This document shows positions 25,037 through 37,108 of a stretch of DNA of 64,000 bases, one piece after another. Each line of letters starts with the position of its first letter. Positions within the stretch are counted from its first letter, which is position 1. The position numbers were made by a program, and so were the translations under genes. The stretch is from the NCBI GenBank assembly GCA_951804985.1, contig OX638133.1, positions 67,615,867 to 67,679,866 of the forward strand. Direction: 5' to 3'. The stretch comes from Dryomyza anilis (lineage: Eukaryota > Arthropoda > Insecta > Diptera > Dryomyzidae). A model generated the notes under the pieces. That model searched no databases and was not told the origin of the DNA. It worked only from the letters and a program-made list of their open reading frames with translations.

Positions 25037-25285
25037 TCCTATTAATATAATAAATCTGTTTGTTCGTTTGTACGTTTGTACGTTTGTAAGTTTGTTCCGC
25101 TTCTCCGTCTAAACGGCTGATCCGATTTTCTTGGACAAAGAGGCGTGGCACCTCCCATACAACCTAAACTTTCAATACGATATAACTCGGCACTTTCACC
25201 AGCTACGAACACAAAACAAAAGCAAAAATATAAAAACAAAACCAATCACATAAAACCAAACTAAATGAAAAACTAAAAAAGGAAA

Positions 25286-26630
25286 GAAAAAGAAAAACAA
25301 ACTCACCACACTAAAACTAACCAAACTAAAACTCACCACACTAAAATTCACCCTTAAATTCACCACACTAAAACCCACCGTAGCCGCGGTAGCTCAGTGG
25401 TTAGTGCGTTGGACTACGAGTCGAAAGGTCCCCGGTTCAAGCCAGGACTGGGGCTAACAACATCTTTTCATAGAAACATTTTTCTATACCGCGCTACCTC
25501 TCGTCAGTAAATGGCAAACCTACGAGAGTAAATCCATTGCCTATGAAAAAGCTCTCACCCGCCGTTCGGATTCGGCAATAAACTGTAGGTCCCACCACTT
25601 TGAGTACAAATATAACACGCACAGCTCAAAAATGGTGAGAGAGCTCGGCCGAAGTTCTATACAGGACTGTAGCGCCAAACTAATAAAAAAAAAAAAAAAA
25701 AATAAAAATAAAACCCACCATACTATAATTCACCACACTAAAACTCACCACACTAAAACTCACCACACTAAAACTCACCACACTTACACTCACCACACTA
25801 AAACTCACCACACTAAAACTCACCACACTAAAACTCACCACACTAAAACACACCACACTAAAACACACCACACTAAAACTCACCACACTTAAACTCACCA
25901 CACAAAAATCAACACACTAAAATTCACCACACTAAAACCCACTACACTAAAATTTCATCACACTAAAACTCACCACACTAAAATTCACCACACTAAAACT
26001 CACCACACTAAAATTTTACCACATTAAAACTCACCACACTAAAACTCACCACACTAAAACTGACTACACTCAAATGTCGCCACACTAAAACTCACCGCAC
26101 TAAAATTTACCACACTAAAACTCACCACACTTAAACTCACCACACTAAAACTCACCTCACTAAAACTCACCACACTAAAACTCACCACAAAAAAATTCAA
26201 CAAACTAAAATTCACTACACTTAAACTAACCACACTAAAATTTCACCAGACTAAAACTCACCTCACTAAAACTCACTACACTAAAATTTCACCACATTAA
26301 AATTCACCACACTAAAACTCACCACATTAAAACTCACTACACTCAAATTTCGCCACACTAAAACTCACCGCACTAAAATTCACCACACTAAAACCCACCA
26401 CACTATAATTAACCACACTAAAACTCACCACACTAAAACTCACTACACTAAAACTCACCACAATAAAATTCATCACATTAAAATTCATCACACTAAAACT
26501 CACCACAATAAAATTCACCCTAAAATTCACCACACTAAAACTCGCTACACTAAAACACGCCACACTAAAACACGCCACATTAAAATTCACCACACTAAAA
26601 CCCACCACACTATAACTCACCGCAGTCTGA
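25286..26630. repeat. (AAAACTCACCACACT)n minisatellite
   Basis: About 60-70 imperfect copies of a 14-15-mer run on both sides of the SINE at 25380-25709. The THHTKTHHTK and SFSVVSFSVV open frames are products of this repeat, not proteins. The same repeat occurs at 20810-21090 (reverse), 32086-32302 and 32993-33322. Confidence 0.95.
25380..25709 (+). mobile_element. tRNA-derived SINE, copy 1
   Basis: The head GTAGCCGCGGTAGCTCAGTG resembles a tRNA. Box A is TAGCTCAGTGGTTAG and box B is GGTTCAAGCC, so it can be transcribed by RNA polymerase III. It has a ~200-bp tRNA-unrelated body and a poly(A)-rich tail. AAAACCCACC flanks it at 25370-25379 and 25710-25719; the host sequence is itself repetitive, so this duplication is suggestive rather than proof. 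Confidence 0.85.
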
Positions 26631-26978
26631 GAAAGAATTGTCTTTGAGAAAAGTTGTTTTGGCGGAGAATTATTTGGTTACCACATTTATAAAACCAATA
26701 AAAAAACTTCAATAGCTAAGCACGGGCCCGTCATATAAATAATAAAATGTTTTTTATATTAATAAAATCGCTCCATATCTTTGAATTCAGAAAATCTTGG
26801 CACGAGTCGTGGACGGGTCCAGCTAGTAAAAAATAAATGTCCTCACAGACCGAAACCGAAAATTTTCAAAAATAAAGGTTTCTCTTGCACCAAAAACTTA
26901 TTTTTTGTTTTCTTTGATTTTTGGTTTCAAACTGATTTATTTAAATAATGTTATATAATGAGAGTTAACCTTTATCTC

Positions 26979-27287
26979 GTAGCCGCGGTAGCTCAGTGGT
27001 TAGTGCGTTGGACTGCGAGCCGAAAGGTCCCCGGTTCAAGCCTGGACTGGGGCTAACACAACATCTTTTCATAGAAACATTTTTCTATACCGCGCTACCT
27101 CTCGGCAGTAAATGGCAAACCTACGAGAGTAAAAATTGCCTATGAAAAGCTCTCACCCGCCTTTCGGATTCGGCAATAAACTGTAGGTCCCACCATTTTG
27201 AGTACAAATATAACACGCACAGCTCAAAATGGTGAGAGAGCTCGGCCTAAGTTCTTATAGAGCTGTAGTGCCAAACTATTATTATTA
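26979..27287 (+). mobile_element. tRNA-derived SINE, copy 2, with 13-bp target duplication
   Basis: It is collinear with copy 1 over the tRNA head, the body (CTGTAGGTCCCACCA and AACACGCACAGCTC blocks) and the end GCCAAACTA. The 3' tail is ATTATTATTAT rather than poly(A). The 13-mer TAACCTTTATCTC is duplicated exactly at 26966-26978 and 27288-27300. It shows box A and box B as in copy 1. The exact source tRNA was not assigned. Confidence 0.92.
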
Positions 27288-27721
27288 TAACCTTTATCTC
27301 TCGACTGTGTTAAATTAAGATTCTGAATATAATTTTATGTTTTTAAACCTCAATTTGAAAGTAATATATTTTTTGAAATTCATCAAAATTTTAATTTTTA
27401 TAAACCAGTTTCTTAAATCAACTAACCGAAACCCGGTTTTTTGAAAGTGCCGGTTTTCAACACTTTTTCCATTTTTCAACCACTGCACAGTGTGATATTT
27501 TTCATATCTAGGGGGACAAAATGCAAAAAAAAAATATTTTCAATTGATTTCTTTTTTCGCATATTTAGGGTGTGGGCGACTAAATTAAATTGTACGGGTT
27601 CTGATTCCTTCGCCATTCGGTAGCCGGTAACTGTTAAAGTATTGTTACGAAAATTCCGTCTACGGAAAACTGTTCTACAAGTTCGTATCTCTGGATTGTG
27701 TGCAAAATAAAAACACTCTTA

Positions 27722-28390
27722 CACTGAACCAAAAAAGTACATATCTACAATGAAAAAGTACATTATCACAAAGAATATTTCATTAAAATTGGTCCAATGT
27801 AACTGTTCATTGTCACAACGAATCTCCGGTAATACTTCAATGTACAAATTCATTGAATTACTATGTACGGATCATGAAACCAAATGACAAATATTCATAA
27901 TCACAATAAATATTTCATTAGCTATATTGAATGCAAGAGTTCATTGTCGCAATGAATCGAACTCATACTCTAATGAACGAGAACATAAACACAAAGTGAA
28001 TTATGAATTCAGAAAGTTTATTCATTTTATTATTTCAATTTCAAATTCAATTAATATATACATTAAATATAATAGAATAATATAAATTAAATGTAATTTC
28101 ACACTTCATTTCATTTCGCAATTACTTTTTACATTTGTCGCAGCTTTGTGCGAATGAATTAAATGTTTTTTTTTTGTAGCAGCAGAGCGCAGCTAATGCT
28201 ACTAGAAACAAACACGCAAAACAAACATGCAAAATGTCTATAATTCATTGAATATAATTCATTGAAATATGAAAAAATTCATTAAATTTATTTGTGCGTA
28301 TTATGAACACTGATTCATACTGAAAATGAACTGATCATTAAATTCACAAACAAGTTACAAGACAATGTACATTGCCACAATGTATCTTGT
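27722..28390 (+). repeat. Dispersed repeat beginning ACACTGAACCAAAAAAGTAC
   Basis: The first ~100 bp match 10940-11041 in reverse. The rest contains many TTCATTGNNAC/ACAATGAA motifs in alternating orientation, ending near ACATTGCCACAATG. No open frame of note was seen. The right boundary is a guess. Confidence 0.5.
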
Positions 28391-29071
28391 GTCCACAATT
28401 TAAGTTGACATTTATCACACGAGATGCACTCGACCACTTCACAATCACAACTGAAGTGCTGTACCTCAGATGCGGCTCCCATTACTGCATGCATCAGTTC
28501 GACACGTTTCGACAAGCTTCGACTTGTTTCGAGAACCTTCTACTCGTTTCGTGAATGACGCATGCTATTGGCATCTCATTCGCACTCATGTGTTTCAATG
28601 TGCATAGTGCGCTGAATGATCTTCCATCTCTTTCTAACACATTGCTTAGTGCGCTGAATTGTCTTGCGTCTCATTTATTATTGTTGATTGCTTGCACAGT
28701 GGAGCAAATTACCTCTTTTCGTAACAGTATCTATTAAATCGATTGTCATATGTCTGTTTGATGTCTTCCATTTTAGTTCAATTTAGTCTGCTCGAAAATT
28801 TACTAAATTGAAAAGTCAAACACTGCATTACCGACAAAATTTAGTTTAGTCAGCAATTTAGTCGAACTCGCACACACCCTTAGTAGAAAAATGTCTCATT
28901 AAGCCGAAAATGAACATGAAATAAAATTAAAAATATGGTTTCAACGAAAATGTCAAAAAAACTTGATAATTTGTCCAAACGTAAAATTGTTTGAATAAGC
29001 ATGTCTTAAGATCACTTCACAAGTTGAAGTGTTTTTCCATTTTTGAAAATGCAAACTTTTTAAGCCATTAA

Positions 29072-29631
29072 GGTCCAGTTTTTCAGTGCTAGTTTAAACG
29101 TAGTTTAAACTTTGTTTAATTAATCTTCTCTTTTAATTAAACGACGTTTAATATTGTTCGAAGTTTTTCAGTAATAGTTTAAAATGTACATAGATCAAGT
29201 CAATAAATATGGCACCGCTGGCTAATGACAAACAAATCTTTCTAATTTGATTTGTATGTCATTCAAAAATTAAATAAACAATAAAAAATTAAATAAAGAA
29301 AGAAATAAAATAAATGTTTCAGAAAATTTTTATGATTATAAATGAAATATTAGCAAAATAATGAGCAACTATAGTGAGCGTGAGGAAGAAAGTGTAAAAA
29401 TCTAAAAATAAAGTACAAATTACGATCGGACGGAGGAACTGAAAATAGCAAAAGTGTTGTGAGATAATTTTCTCTATATTCTCTTGAAAGTTTAAACGAT
29501 GTTTAACCCTTCAACATCGGACGTTTAAACTATGTTTAAACGACAAATGAAGTTCACTGAAACATTCGATTCTGTCTTTAAACAAAGTTTAAACTACAAA
29601 CGAAGTTCAACTAGAACTGAAAAACTGGCCC
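29072..29631. mobile_element. MITE with GGNCCAGTTTTTCAGT inverted ends
   Basis: The left end GGTCCAGTTTTTCAGTGCTA and the right end (reverse) GGGCCAGTTTTTCAGTTCTA match over about 28 bp with few differences. Inside, AGTTTAAAC/GTTTAAACT motifs recur near both ends. It is 560 bp with no coding capacity and no clear target duplication. Confidence 0.7.
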
Positions 29632-30858
29632 CAAATAAGTTTAATTTGTTGTATAAGCATTCTTATGTAAATATGCTGAAATCATAATTTGATATATGAG
29701 TATTAAATTCGTATTTAAATTGTAATATTTGAAATTCAAAGAGGTATTAGTAAGTTGTTCATCATTGTTCAGATTACATTTACTAGAAAGGTTGGACAAA
29801 ACCCTATTCACAACAACTTAAATTGGCTGCGCATATTTGTCATATCTCATAGTCATATCTGATGGTGTCCTGCTGACATTTTTTTTTGTTTTGTCTATTA
29901 TTTTCAGCGGGGAAGGACATGCAGTTTTGTATGAATAACATTTTTATGGAGATTTTTCACCGTACCGGTGGAAGGTTTAATGAATTTCTTTTGATGCAGC
30001 TCTAGTAAATATGTGTAATAATTATGCAAGTTTAACTAATTTTTTTAATTTAAAAAAAAAATGTATTTTAACTTTCAAAAATGCATTTAAAATAATTTTT
30101 ATTTTTCGTGAAATGCACGAAATTATAATGCAACAATTCTGAGGCAACTACAGGTGGAAATAAATATGATGTAATTCATATTATTGATTAAATAGGTCTT
30201 TTTACTATATACTACTCACATTAAAAAATGTTCGAAAACAAATCGTAACAATTAAAATAATTCGCTCTTTTTTTAATCATATCTCAGGAACCCAGATAAT
30301 AATTTTGAAAATTGAAACAACACTTGATATGTGAGCTTCTATACATATTTTAGATTTAAGAAATATTTAGTTGACTTTGCATCTAACGCCTAGTGAGAAA
30401 GAGTATTCCTAAAAATACGTTTTTTGCATTTTTGTTGAATATCCTTGAAAAAGGACATTGGAGTATTCATTGAAAAACGACATCTGATGTCTAAATTTTT
30501 AGAATATATCAGTTTTATTTCAGTTGTAGAAGAATTATTGCCAAATGTGTATAGTGTTATATATTTTTTCTTTGGGAAGTGGGCGTGTCAGTTGTCTGAG
30601 AAGTTTTTATTTCAAGAGAACTTCTCTATACAAAATTTCAAGTCTGTAAATTTAAAAATCGATTTATGTCCACATAGATTATGAAAATATCACACTGTGC
30701 ACTGGCGGCGCTCTGCCTTATCTTGGGTGAACTAGTCTACTAAGAATAGAATTTTGGCTGAAGGGGTGGATTTATCGCACATGCGCAGTCTGCGAAAAAG
30801 ATTGTACTATATATATTTGAGGACCACAAACAAATGTCATGCAATTTTTTCGCTATCT

Positions 30859-30931
30859 GCCGAAATAGCTCAGTTGGGAGAGCGTTAGACTGAAGATCTA
30901 AAGGTCCCCGGTTCAATCCCGGGTTTCGGCA
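30859..30931 (+). tRNA. tRNA-Phe (GAA)
   Basis: This 73-nt gene folds as a standard cloverleaf: acceptor GCCGAAA pairs with TTTCGGC plus discriminator A, D arm GCTCAGTTGGGAGAGC, anticodon loop ACTGAAGAT with anticodon GAA, and T arm CCGGTTCAATCCCGG. It decodes UUC/UUU phenylalanine codons. Boxes A (TAGCTCAGTTGGGAG) and B (GGTTCAATCCC) are intact. A run of six T at 30939-30944 is the polymerase III terminator. No intron. Confidence 0.97.
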
Positions 30932-30938
30932 TAAATTA

Positions 30939-30944
30939 TTTTTT
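30939..30944 (+). terminator. Pol III T-run terminator of tRNA-Phe
   Basis: Six T residues begin 8 nt after the tRNA 3' end. Confidence 0.8.
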
Positions 30945-31860
30945 AATATGTTTATTATTGGCCGCATTATTTTATTTATTTGTAATCCGATTGATTTAAT
31001 GGGTATCGCAAGAAGAGCGCATATGGAGACATTTCCTTGCCTTCCGGACGATTTAAATAGAACTAAAAATCTGTAGAAAATTTTAAAATACTATACGGTT
31101 TCAAAAGAAATAATTTAAATAGTGGTCGATTCGAACGGGACTGAAAACGTAACTGCATATTTGATATCTAAAAAGGTTATCTTATATAGTTAATCGTAAT
31201 ATAATTAGTAAATCAATACTGCCTACTTCTAGGTGCACTCATAAAGATATTAGCGCACAATAATAAACAATTTAAATTCGACTTTAAAATTAATATCAGC
31301 ATTTTGTCATTTTAATCTATGTGAAAATTGTCATAAAGCCGAATTTAATTTTAAAGTTGACTTTAAATTGTCTATGATTATGCGCCATTGTTAATAGAAT
31401 TTAATTGACTTTCTTATGGCAAAAATTTTCCAAGTACAGGAAACACATACAAAAAATATATAACAATTAAAATTTTGAAAAACCGAGTTAAATTAAAAAT
31501 AATATAGATCAAAGGACTACTATTTTTGCTTTTGTTCATGTTTTAAATTTTGCTTCATTTTGATACACCAGTTAAAAACGGAACAGAGGATTAACTTCAC
31601 TTTTTTACACATTTACATTATTTACAAAGAAATAATTATTTAGTTTTGTTGTATTTGTGCGTTGCTTTCAACGTTACATTTGTTTTTGTAGCATCATAAA
31701 AACAGAAGGACGATTCGGGTTAATATTTGTACGAAAACAAAAATATGTTTGACTGTAATTAATTATGAAAATGTTTGCAATGCTATTTTAATTTAGTTTG
31801 ATTACCTCGATTTGCCGGAGCTAGTACAATAACATTTGTAAGTAAACGATAAACATCCTA
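30945..31860. other. Intergenic region with a small MITE
   Basis: The stretch is AT-rich with no gene seen apart from the palindromic repeat at 31252-31389. Confidence 0.5.
31252..31389. mobile_element. Small palindromic MITE (~137 bp)
   Basis: GCGCACAATAATAAACAATT at the left is mirrored by AATTGTCTATGATTATGCGC at the right. The arms continue through GACTTTAAAATTAA and TTAATTTTAAAGT, so almost the whole unit is a hairpin. Confidence 0.65.
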
Positions 31861-32629
31861 TCCTATTAATATAATAAAACTGAATGTTGGTTGGTTTGTT
31901 TGTTTGTTCCGCATCTCTGTCTAAACGGCTGATCCGATTTTCATTTTACCACAGATGCGGTATGGTCTGGAAGCAATGATAGGCTATATATGGGCGGCAT
32001 TGGACAAATGGGCGTGGTACATCCCATACAACCTAAACTTTCAAAACGATATAACTCGGCACTTTCACCAGCTACGAACATGAAACCTAAAACCCACACT
32101 AAAACTCACCACACTAAAACTCACCACACTGAAATTCACCACCCTAAAATTCACCACACTAAAATTAACCACACTAAAACTCACTACACTAAAACTCACT
32201 ACACTACAACTCACCACACTTAAACTCACCACACCAAAATTCACCACACCTAAACTCACCACACCGAAACTCACCACATTAAAACCCCACAACACTAAAG
32301 CTTCTACTGGGAAAAACTCTACGGGAAAGAATTCTTCCGGGAAAGAATTCTACCGGTAACAATTGTACCGAGAAAGCGTTCTATGGGGAAGAATTTTACG
32401 GGGAAGATTTCTACTGGGAATAATTCTACGGGTAAGCGCAGTCTGAGAAAAAATTGTCTTTCAGAAAAGTTGTTTTGGCAGAGAATTATTATTTGGTTAC
32501 CACATTTATAAAACCAATGAAAAACTTCAATTGCTAAGCACGGGCCGCTCATGTTTTTTATATTAATAAAATCGCTCATATCTTTGAATTCACAAAATCT
32601 TGGCACGAGTCGTGCACGGGCCCAGCTAG
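31861..32629 (+). mobile_element. Helitron-like element H3
   Basis: It begins A|TCCTATTAATATAATAAA and ends with the hairpin GCACGAGTCGTGC, then ACGGGCCCAGCTAG|T. Inside: TTCCGCATCTCTGTCTAAAC block, the CACCACACTAAAACT array (32086-32302), and the GGGAAAGAATTCTAC array (32306-32440). It is 769 bp and non-coding, and carries the best 3' hairpin of the family. Confidence 0.8.
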
Positions 32630-33712
32630 TTAATATAATAAATGTTTGTTGGTTTGTTCCGCATCTCCGTTTAAACGGCTTATCCGATTTTCATAAAATT
32701 TTTACCACAGATGTAGTATAGTCTGGAAGAAATAATAGGCTATATATGGGCGGGATTAGATAAAGGGGCGTGGTACCTCCCATATAACCTCAACTTTCAA
32801 AACGATATAACTCATCACTTTCGGCAACATAAAACAAAAAACTGAAATACAAAAAAAAATATTTAAAAGCAAGCACGCAAAAGAAAAGCAGAAATCAAAA
32901 GCAAAAGCACAAAAACAAAAGCAATAACATAAAACTAAAAGCCAAACTAAAGGAAAAACAAAACAAAAAAAAGCAAAAACAAAAAAAAAGTCACCACTCT
33001 AAAACTTACCACAATAAAATTCACCACACTAAAATTCAACGCACTAAAACTCACCACACTAAAATTCACCACACTAAAACTTATCACACTAAAACTCACC
33101 ACAATGAAATTTACCACTCTAAAATTCACCATACTAAAACTCACCACAATAAAATTCACAACAATAAAATTCACCAGATTAAAACTCATCACTCTAAAAT
33201 TTACCACAATAAAATTGGCCACACTAAAACGCACTACAATAATACTTACCATACTAAAACTCACCAACAAAAATTCACCTCATCTAAACTCACCATACCG
33301 AAACTCACCACAATAAAACTTCTACTGGGAAAACTTACGGGGAAGAATTCTACGGAATAGAATTCTACCGGGAAGAATTTTACGGGAAGATTTCTACCGG
33401 AAAGAATTCTATGGGAAAGCGTTCTATGGAGAAGAATTTTACGGGAAGATTTCTACTGGGAAGAATTGTACGGCGAAACATTCTACGGAGAAGCACAGTC
33501 TAATAAAGAATTGTCTTAGAGAAAAGTTGTTTTGGCGGAGAATTATTTATGTATTGGTCACTACATTTATAAAACCAATAAAAAAACGTTCACAGCGAAG
33601 CACGGGTCCCTGATATAAATAATAAAAATGTTTTTGCATTACAATGTTTGTTATATTAATAAAATTTCTCCATATCGTTGCATTCACAAAATCTTCGCAC
33701 GGGTCCAGCTAG
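32630..33712 (+). mobile_element. Helitron-like element H4, abutting H3
   Basis: It starts at TTAATATAATAAATG directly after the CTAG of H3, lacking the first bases TCCTA, and ends CACGGGTCCAGCTAG at 33712. It has the same block order as H3: TTCCGCATCTCCGTTTAAAC, a GGGCGTGG block, a poly-purine region (32830-32985), the CACCACACTAAAATT array (32993-33322) and the GGGAAGAATTCTAC array (33325-33495). Confidence 0.75.
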
Positions 33713-33872
33713 CATCATATAAACAGAGCATGCGAGGCATTGTTTTTCAAATCGAACGCGTAATATTTTTTTTTATGAATTGCTTATTGAAAATAAGCCC
33801 TCCTATATTTTGTTTTACTTTTTGTCAATAGGTTTGAAAATACAGGGTGTTTAAAAATGAAAATATGACGTA

Positions 33873-34452
33873 TAGACCTTTTTTAAAAATTATATAACTT
33901 TTCATCTATGTATCGTATATCGTCAAGTTTGCTCTCATTTAGAAGGTACTAGAATTTTCTTTATTAACCTATACAAATTTAATATTTTTTCATTAGCATG
34001 TAACTATTATAAACAATTAAATTATTTAAGGAAATCATTTTTATAGTGTGTAAAACTACGAAAAAACTAAGTAAAATTTTTCTCAGAAAACATCAGTTTA
34101 TTAATTTTTAATCTTTAAAAATATGATCCCCTTTATTTTAATTTTTAAATCTAAATAATAAGTGCGTTAATATTCGTGAATTTAATGGAAACAGAGCTCA
34201 AATGATTTGATCACAGTCTAAAAATATTAAAAAAAATAATGTTAAATTAAAAAAAAATATATATTTATTTAAAAAAAAAAAACATAAAAATCAATATCCA
34301 CTAGTGTATAGTGGAAATATGTCAATGGCAGTTATAAATGCATTTTTTTTACAGGCTGTATCAATACATACAAAAAAAAAAAACAAATGAGACCAAACTT
34401 GACGCTATACGATACATAGATGCAAAGTTATATAATTTTTAAAAAAGGTCTA
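33873..34452. mobile_element. MITE with ~70-bp inverted ends TAGACCTTTTTTAAAAATTA
   Basis: Both ends read TAGACCTTTTTTAAAAATTA and continue through ATCTATGTATCGTATA and GTCAAGTTTG to CTCATTT, with about four mismatches over 70 bp. It is 580 bp and AT-rich inside. The left side shows TA next to the end as expected for Tc1/mariner-type MITEs, but the right flank does not match exactly. Confidence 0.75.
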
Positions 34453-34984
34453 AATATATATATATTATATATATGTATTAGGTTAAGAATTGTAATCACT
34501 TTTGAAGACTCAATAAAAATACTTACTTATTTACATGATTACCTCGGTCGAGTCTCGTCAAATACTCATTATTTGATCATACCGATTTTTTTACTAAGGT
34601 AAGAGGAAAATTGCAGGTCCATTTTTTATCGCAGTGGCGTTCATAGGGGTTGTGATAACCGGAACCGATTTTATTATAGTCTCGCTATATAATAAAATAG
34701 TATCTTCTTTACTTCAGTATAAACAAATGAAGATTCATAATAGGTTAACGTCATCGTCATCGAAATTTACACTAAGAAAACAGAATATTTGTGAGAGTGT
34801 TGCTGCAACTATTTCGCAAAGAAAACTTACTTGCTACAACAATTCCAATATGCAAATAATATGTCATCACACATCACATCACATATTTTGTAATACTTAT
34901 GATATTTTTCCTATAAACATCACGAAAAATGTCATATTTTTGGTTTCAATGAATCGCAACTACCAGCTGAAAAAGTAGCCTTAC

Positions 34985-36084
34985 TGCACGCAGAGAAATA
35001 ATATGGTTGCGACATGATCGCGACGACCATGCTATGGTCTTTACAATCCTACATGGTTGTCACAATCAAAGTGTAGTATTTTCAATTTTATTTCAACAAT
35101 AATAAGGTCCCTAAAATAATATTATAGTAGAAAATTTATTATAATATGATTGTATTTATGAACAAGCAAAATATGATTGATAAGAACCATGCTATGATTA
35201 CGACGAACAAAAACTGATCATAATATAGTAATTTATTATTTACAACCCTATAATTCATACTTAATGGCATTTTTTACTCTCTCTTACTCACTTTGATGTT
35301 GGCTATGACGGTGTGCAGTCGAGTTTTTTTTTGTCGTGACAAAGTGTCTTTTAATGTTTAAAACATCATTATTAAAAATAAACATAGATCCGAAATTAAA
35401 AACGGTAATTGTAAATGCTTAATATGTTTAAGACAAATGTGATTAATCGTGTGCTCGCGTTGTCAACTTCATGATGGTGATGCTGACTTTACACGAAATT
35501 TCTTGTGCACGATAAAACTCGAACGATCCAGTCCGGAAATTGCAAGTACAGCTTCGCACAGAGTACAGCTTCACGGAGTTTGCAAAATTGTGTCTTATTT
35601 AAAAATATATACTTATATAATAAAAAAAGTTAGATAAAATAATCATTAATTAAACATGTGTCTTATTTATAATTTCTTTTCAATCCGCTTTTTCAGGAAT
35701 TTAGGATAATCATAATATAATAATATGATCACTGGTTACGTAGACCAAAGTATGGTTGTATAAAATTGAAATACGATTACTGACAACCTTAGTATGGTCA
35801 CTCACAACACTAGTATGATCAATGATAACCATATTATGGTTACTGACAACCATACTATGGTTACTGACAACCATATTATGGTCACTGACAACCACTGTGT
35901 GGTTGTGTGAAATCGGCGTATGGTCACTGAGGACTGGTTGTAGAAAATGGTTGTAGAAAATCGTATTATTGTCACTGAGGATCATATTAGACAAATTATA
36001 TGATTTCCCACAACCATAACCCCCAATCATAGTATGATGCCTTTCAAATATGATCACCACAACCATGTTTTTTCTTTGCGTGTG
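34985..36084. mobile_element. MITE-like element with CACGCAGAGAAATAATATGG ends and ATGGT-rich interior
   Basis: The left CACGCAGAGAAATAATATGG matches the reverse of the right end (CACGCAAAGAAAAAACATGG). The interior has an array of ~19-nt units such as GACAACCATACTATGGTTAC around 35760-35960; the VVSDHNMVVSNH-type open frame is a product of this array. A related end (reverse, TTATTTCTCTGCGTGTAC) occurs at about 58032. Confidence 0.65.
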
Positions 36085-37108
36085 CAAATATTAGCATATT
36101 GCATAGACATTAATGCTTTTTCAGCAAAGCTATTAACATTTCTTAACATTTCACAAAAAGTGTCAAATATTTGAGCAGATATTTGAGCATTCTTGTCCAA
36201 TATTTTGCTGAATTTAAATTTATTATCTTCGCAGCATTGATATTCCAATTTCGGAATGAAAACTTTTACATCTTTTCATTCGCATAACGAAGACTCGTTG
36301 GTTGAACATAATGTACTTTGCAATTGCAAGGCTTACTTTGTAATTTTTACATTCAATATGAACAGTTTTTAAAATTTTAATTCGACCAATTTTATGTATG
36401 AAACTTAATTGAAGTTGAACGAAGCACTTGCTGAAATTGTTCCAAGTGCATGATTCTTGTCGGGTTATGACAAGAACATAAATATCTGTGAAACCGTGGT
36501 TATTAAAAAGTATTGGTGTGCTCCGAGTCAATTTAACAAAACTTTTTACATATTAGAGCAAATACCCAATGAAAATCTATATTTTTTAAATTAAACAAAA
36601 AATTGTGTTTTCGAATTATATTTTTTTGTCTTTTATTTAAAGATAATTCATCTTTTTTAATATAAAAATATAATTAAACAATCATCTTTATGTAGTTTGG
36701 AAACAATCACATTCTGAGGAATTAATACAAAACTTTGTTTTTGAGGTATAATTATTTTACTAGTTTAATACATATATTTTTCTATCATAACAAACAAATA
36801 TTAGTTTTTCTTTTTACATACTGATACTGATAGTTTCTATACAAGAACTTAATGGCAACTTAGTTTTAACAAAATAATTATTTAATTAAAATAATTAATA
36901 AAAGAAAATCAACTTTAATTTCTCACTCGTTATTGCTCATACAATGTCGATTGTAGTCCACGCAAGTGTCTTTTTGTAGTTTCTGTGTCACTGTGTATTG
37001 CTTCGTTTATCCCCGCCCACTTTCGATTTTTCAATTTTTAAATTAAAAATAATTAGCCTACATTAAATAAAAATTAAATACTAAATTAGTTTTGCAACTC
37101 GCTGTCGA

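Larger units (their letters stand above)
25037..26826 (+). mobile_element. Helitron-like element H2, complete ends
   Basis: It starts A|TCCTATTAATATAATAAA at 25037 and ends CACGAGTCGTGGACGGGTCCAGCTAG|T at 26826, which are the TC and CTAG ends and A/T target of Helitrons. A short hairpin (CACGAGTCGTG) lies about 13 nt before the CTAG. Inside are a TTCCGCTTCTCCGTCTAAAC block, a poly-purine block and a large (AAAACTCACCACACT)n array, into which a SINE has inserted at 25380. No Rep/helicase gene was found, so it is non-autonomous. Confidence 0.75.
27301..30858. other. Intergenic region with repeats
   Basis: It holds the dispersed repeat at 27722 and the MITE at 29072-29631. The stretch at 28390-28740 is less AT-rich with repeated GTTTCGA/CTTCGA and GTGCGCTGAAT motifs, and may be a decayed element. 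No real gene is supported. Confidence 0.5.
33713..37108. other. Region between Helitron array and Picot 3' end
   Basis: There are two MITE-like elements (33873-34452 and 34985-36084) and otherwise AT-rich sequence without recognisable genes. The Picot 3'UTR must lie in its right part; no unambiguous polyadenylation signal was located. Confidence 0.5.

Noticed and set aside
25380..25455. Functional tRNA gene
   Set aside because: The head has box A and B but does not close as a good acceptor stem, is followed by a body and tail shared with a second copy, and has target duplications; it is a SINE.
25632..25892. Open frame encoding THHTKTHHTK repeats, and similar SFSVVSFSVV frames near 20933, 25680, 26327, 32065 and 32947
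   Set aside because: They are translations of the 14-15-bp minisatellite inside Helitron-like elements, open in several frames and without other coding features.
25286..26630. Possible CRISPR array
   Set aside because: The units are contiguous with no unique spacers, imperfect, and in a eukaryotic mobile element.
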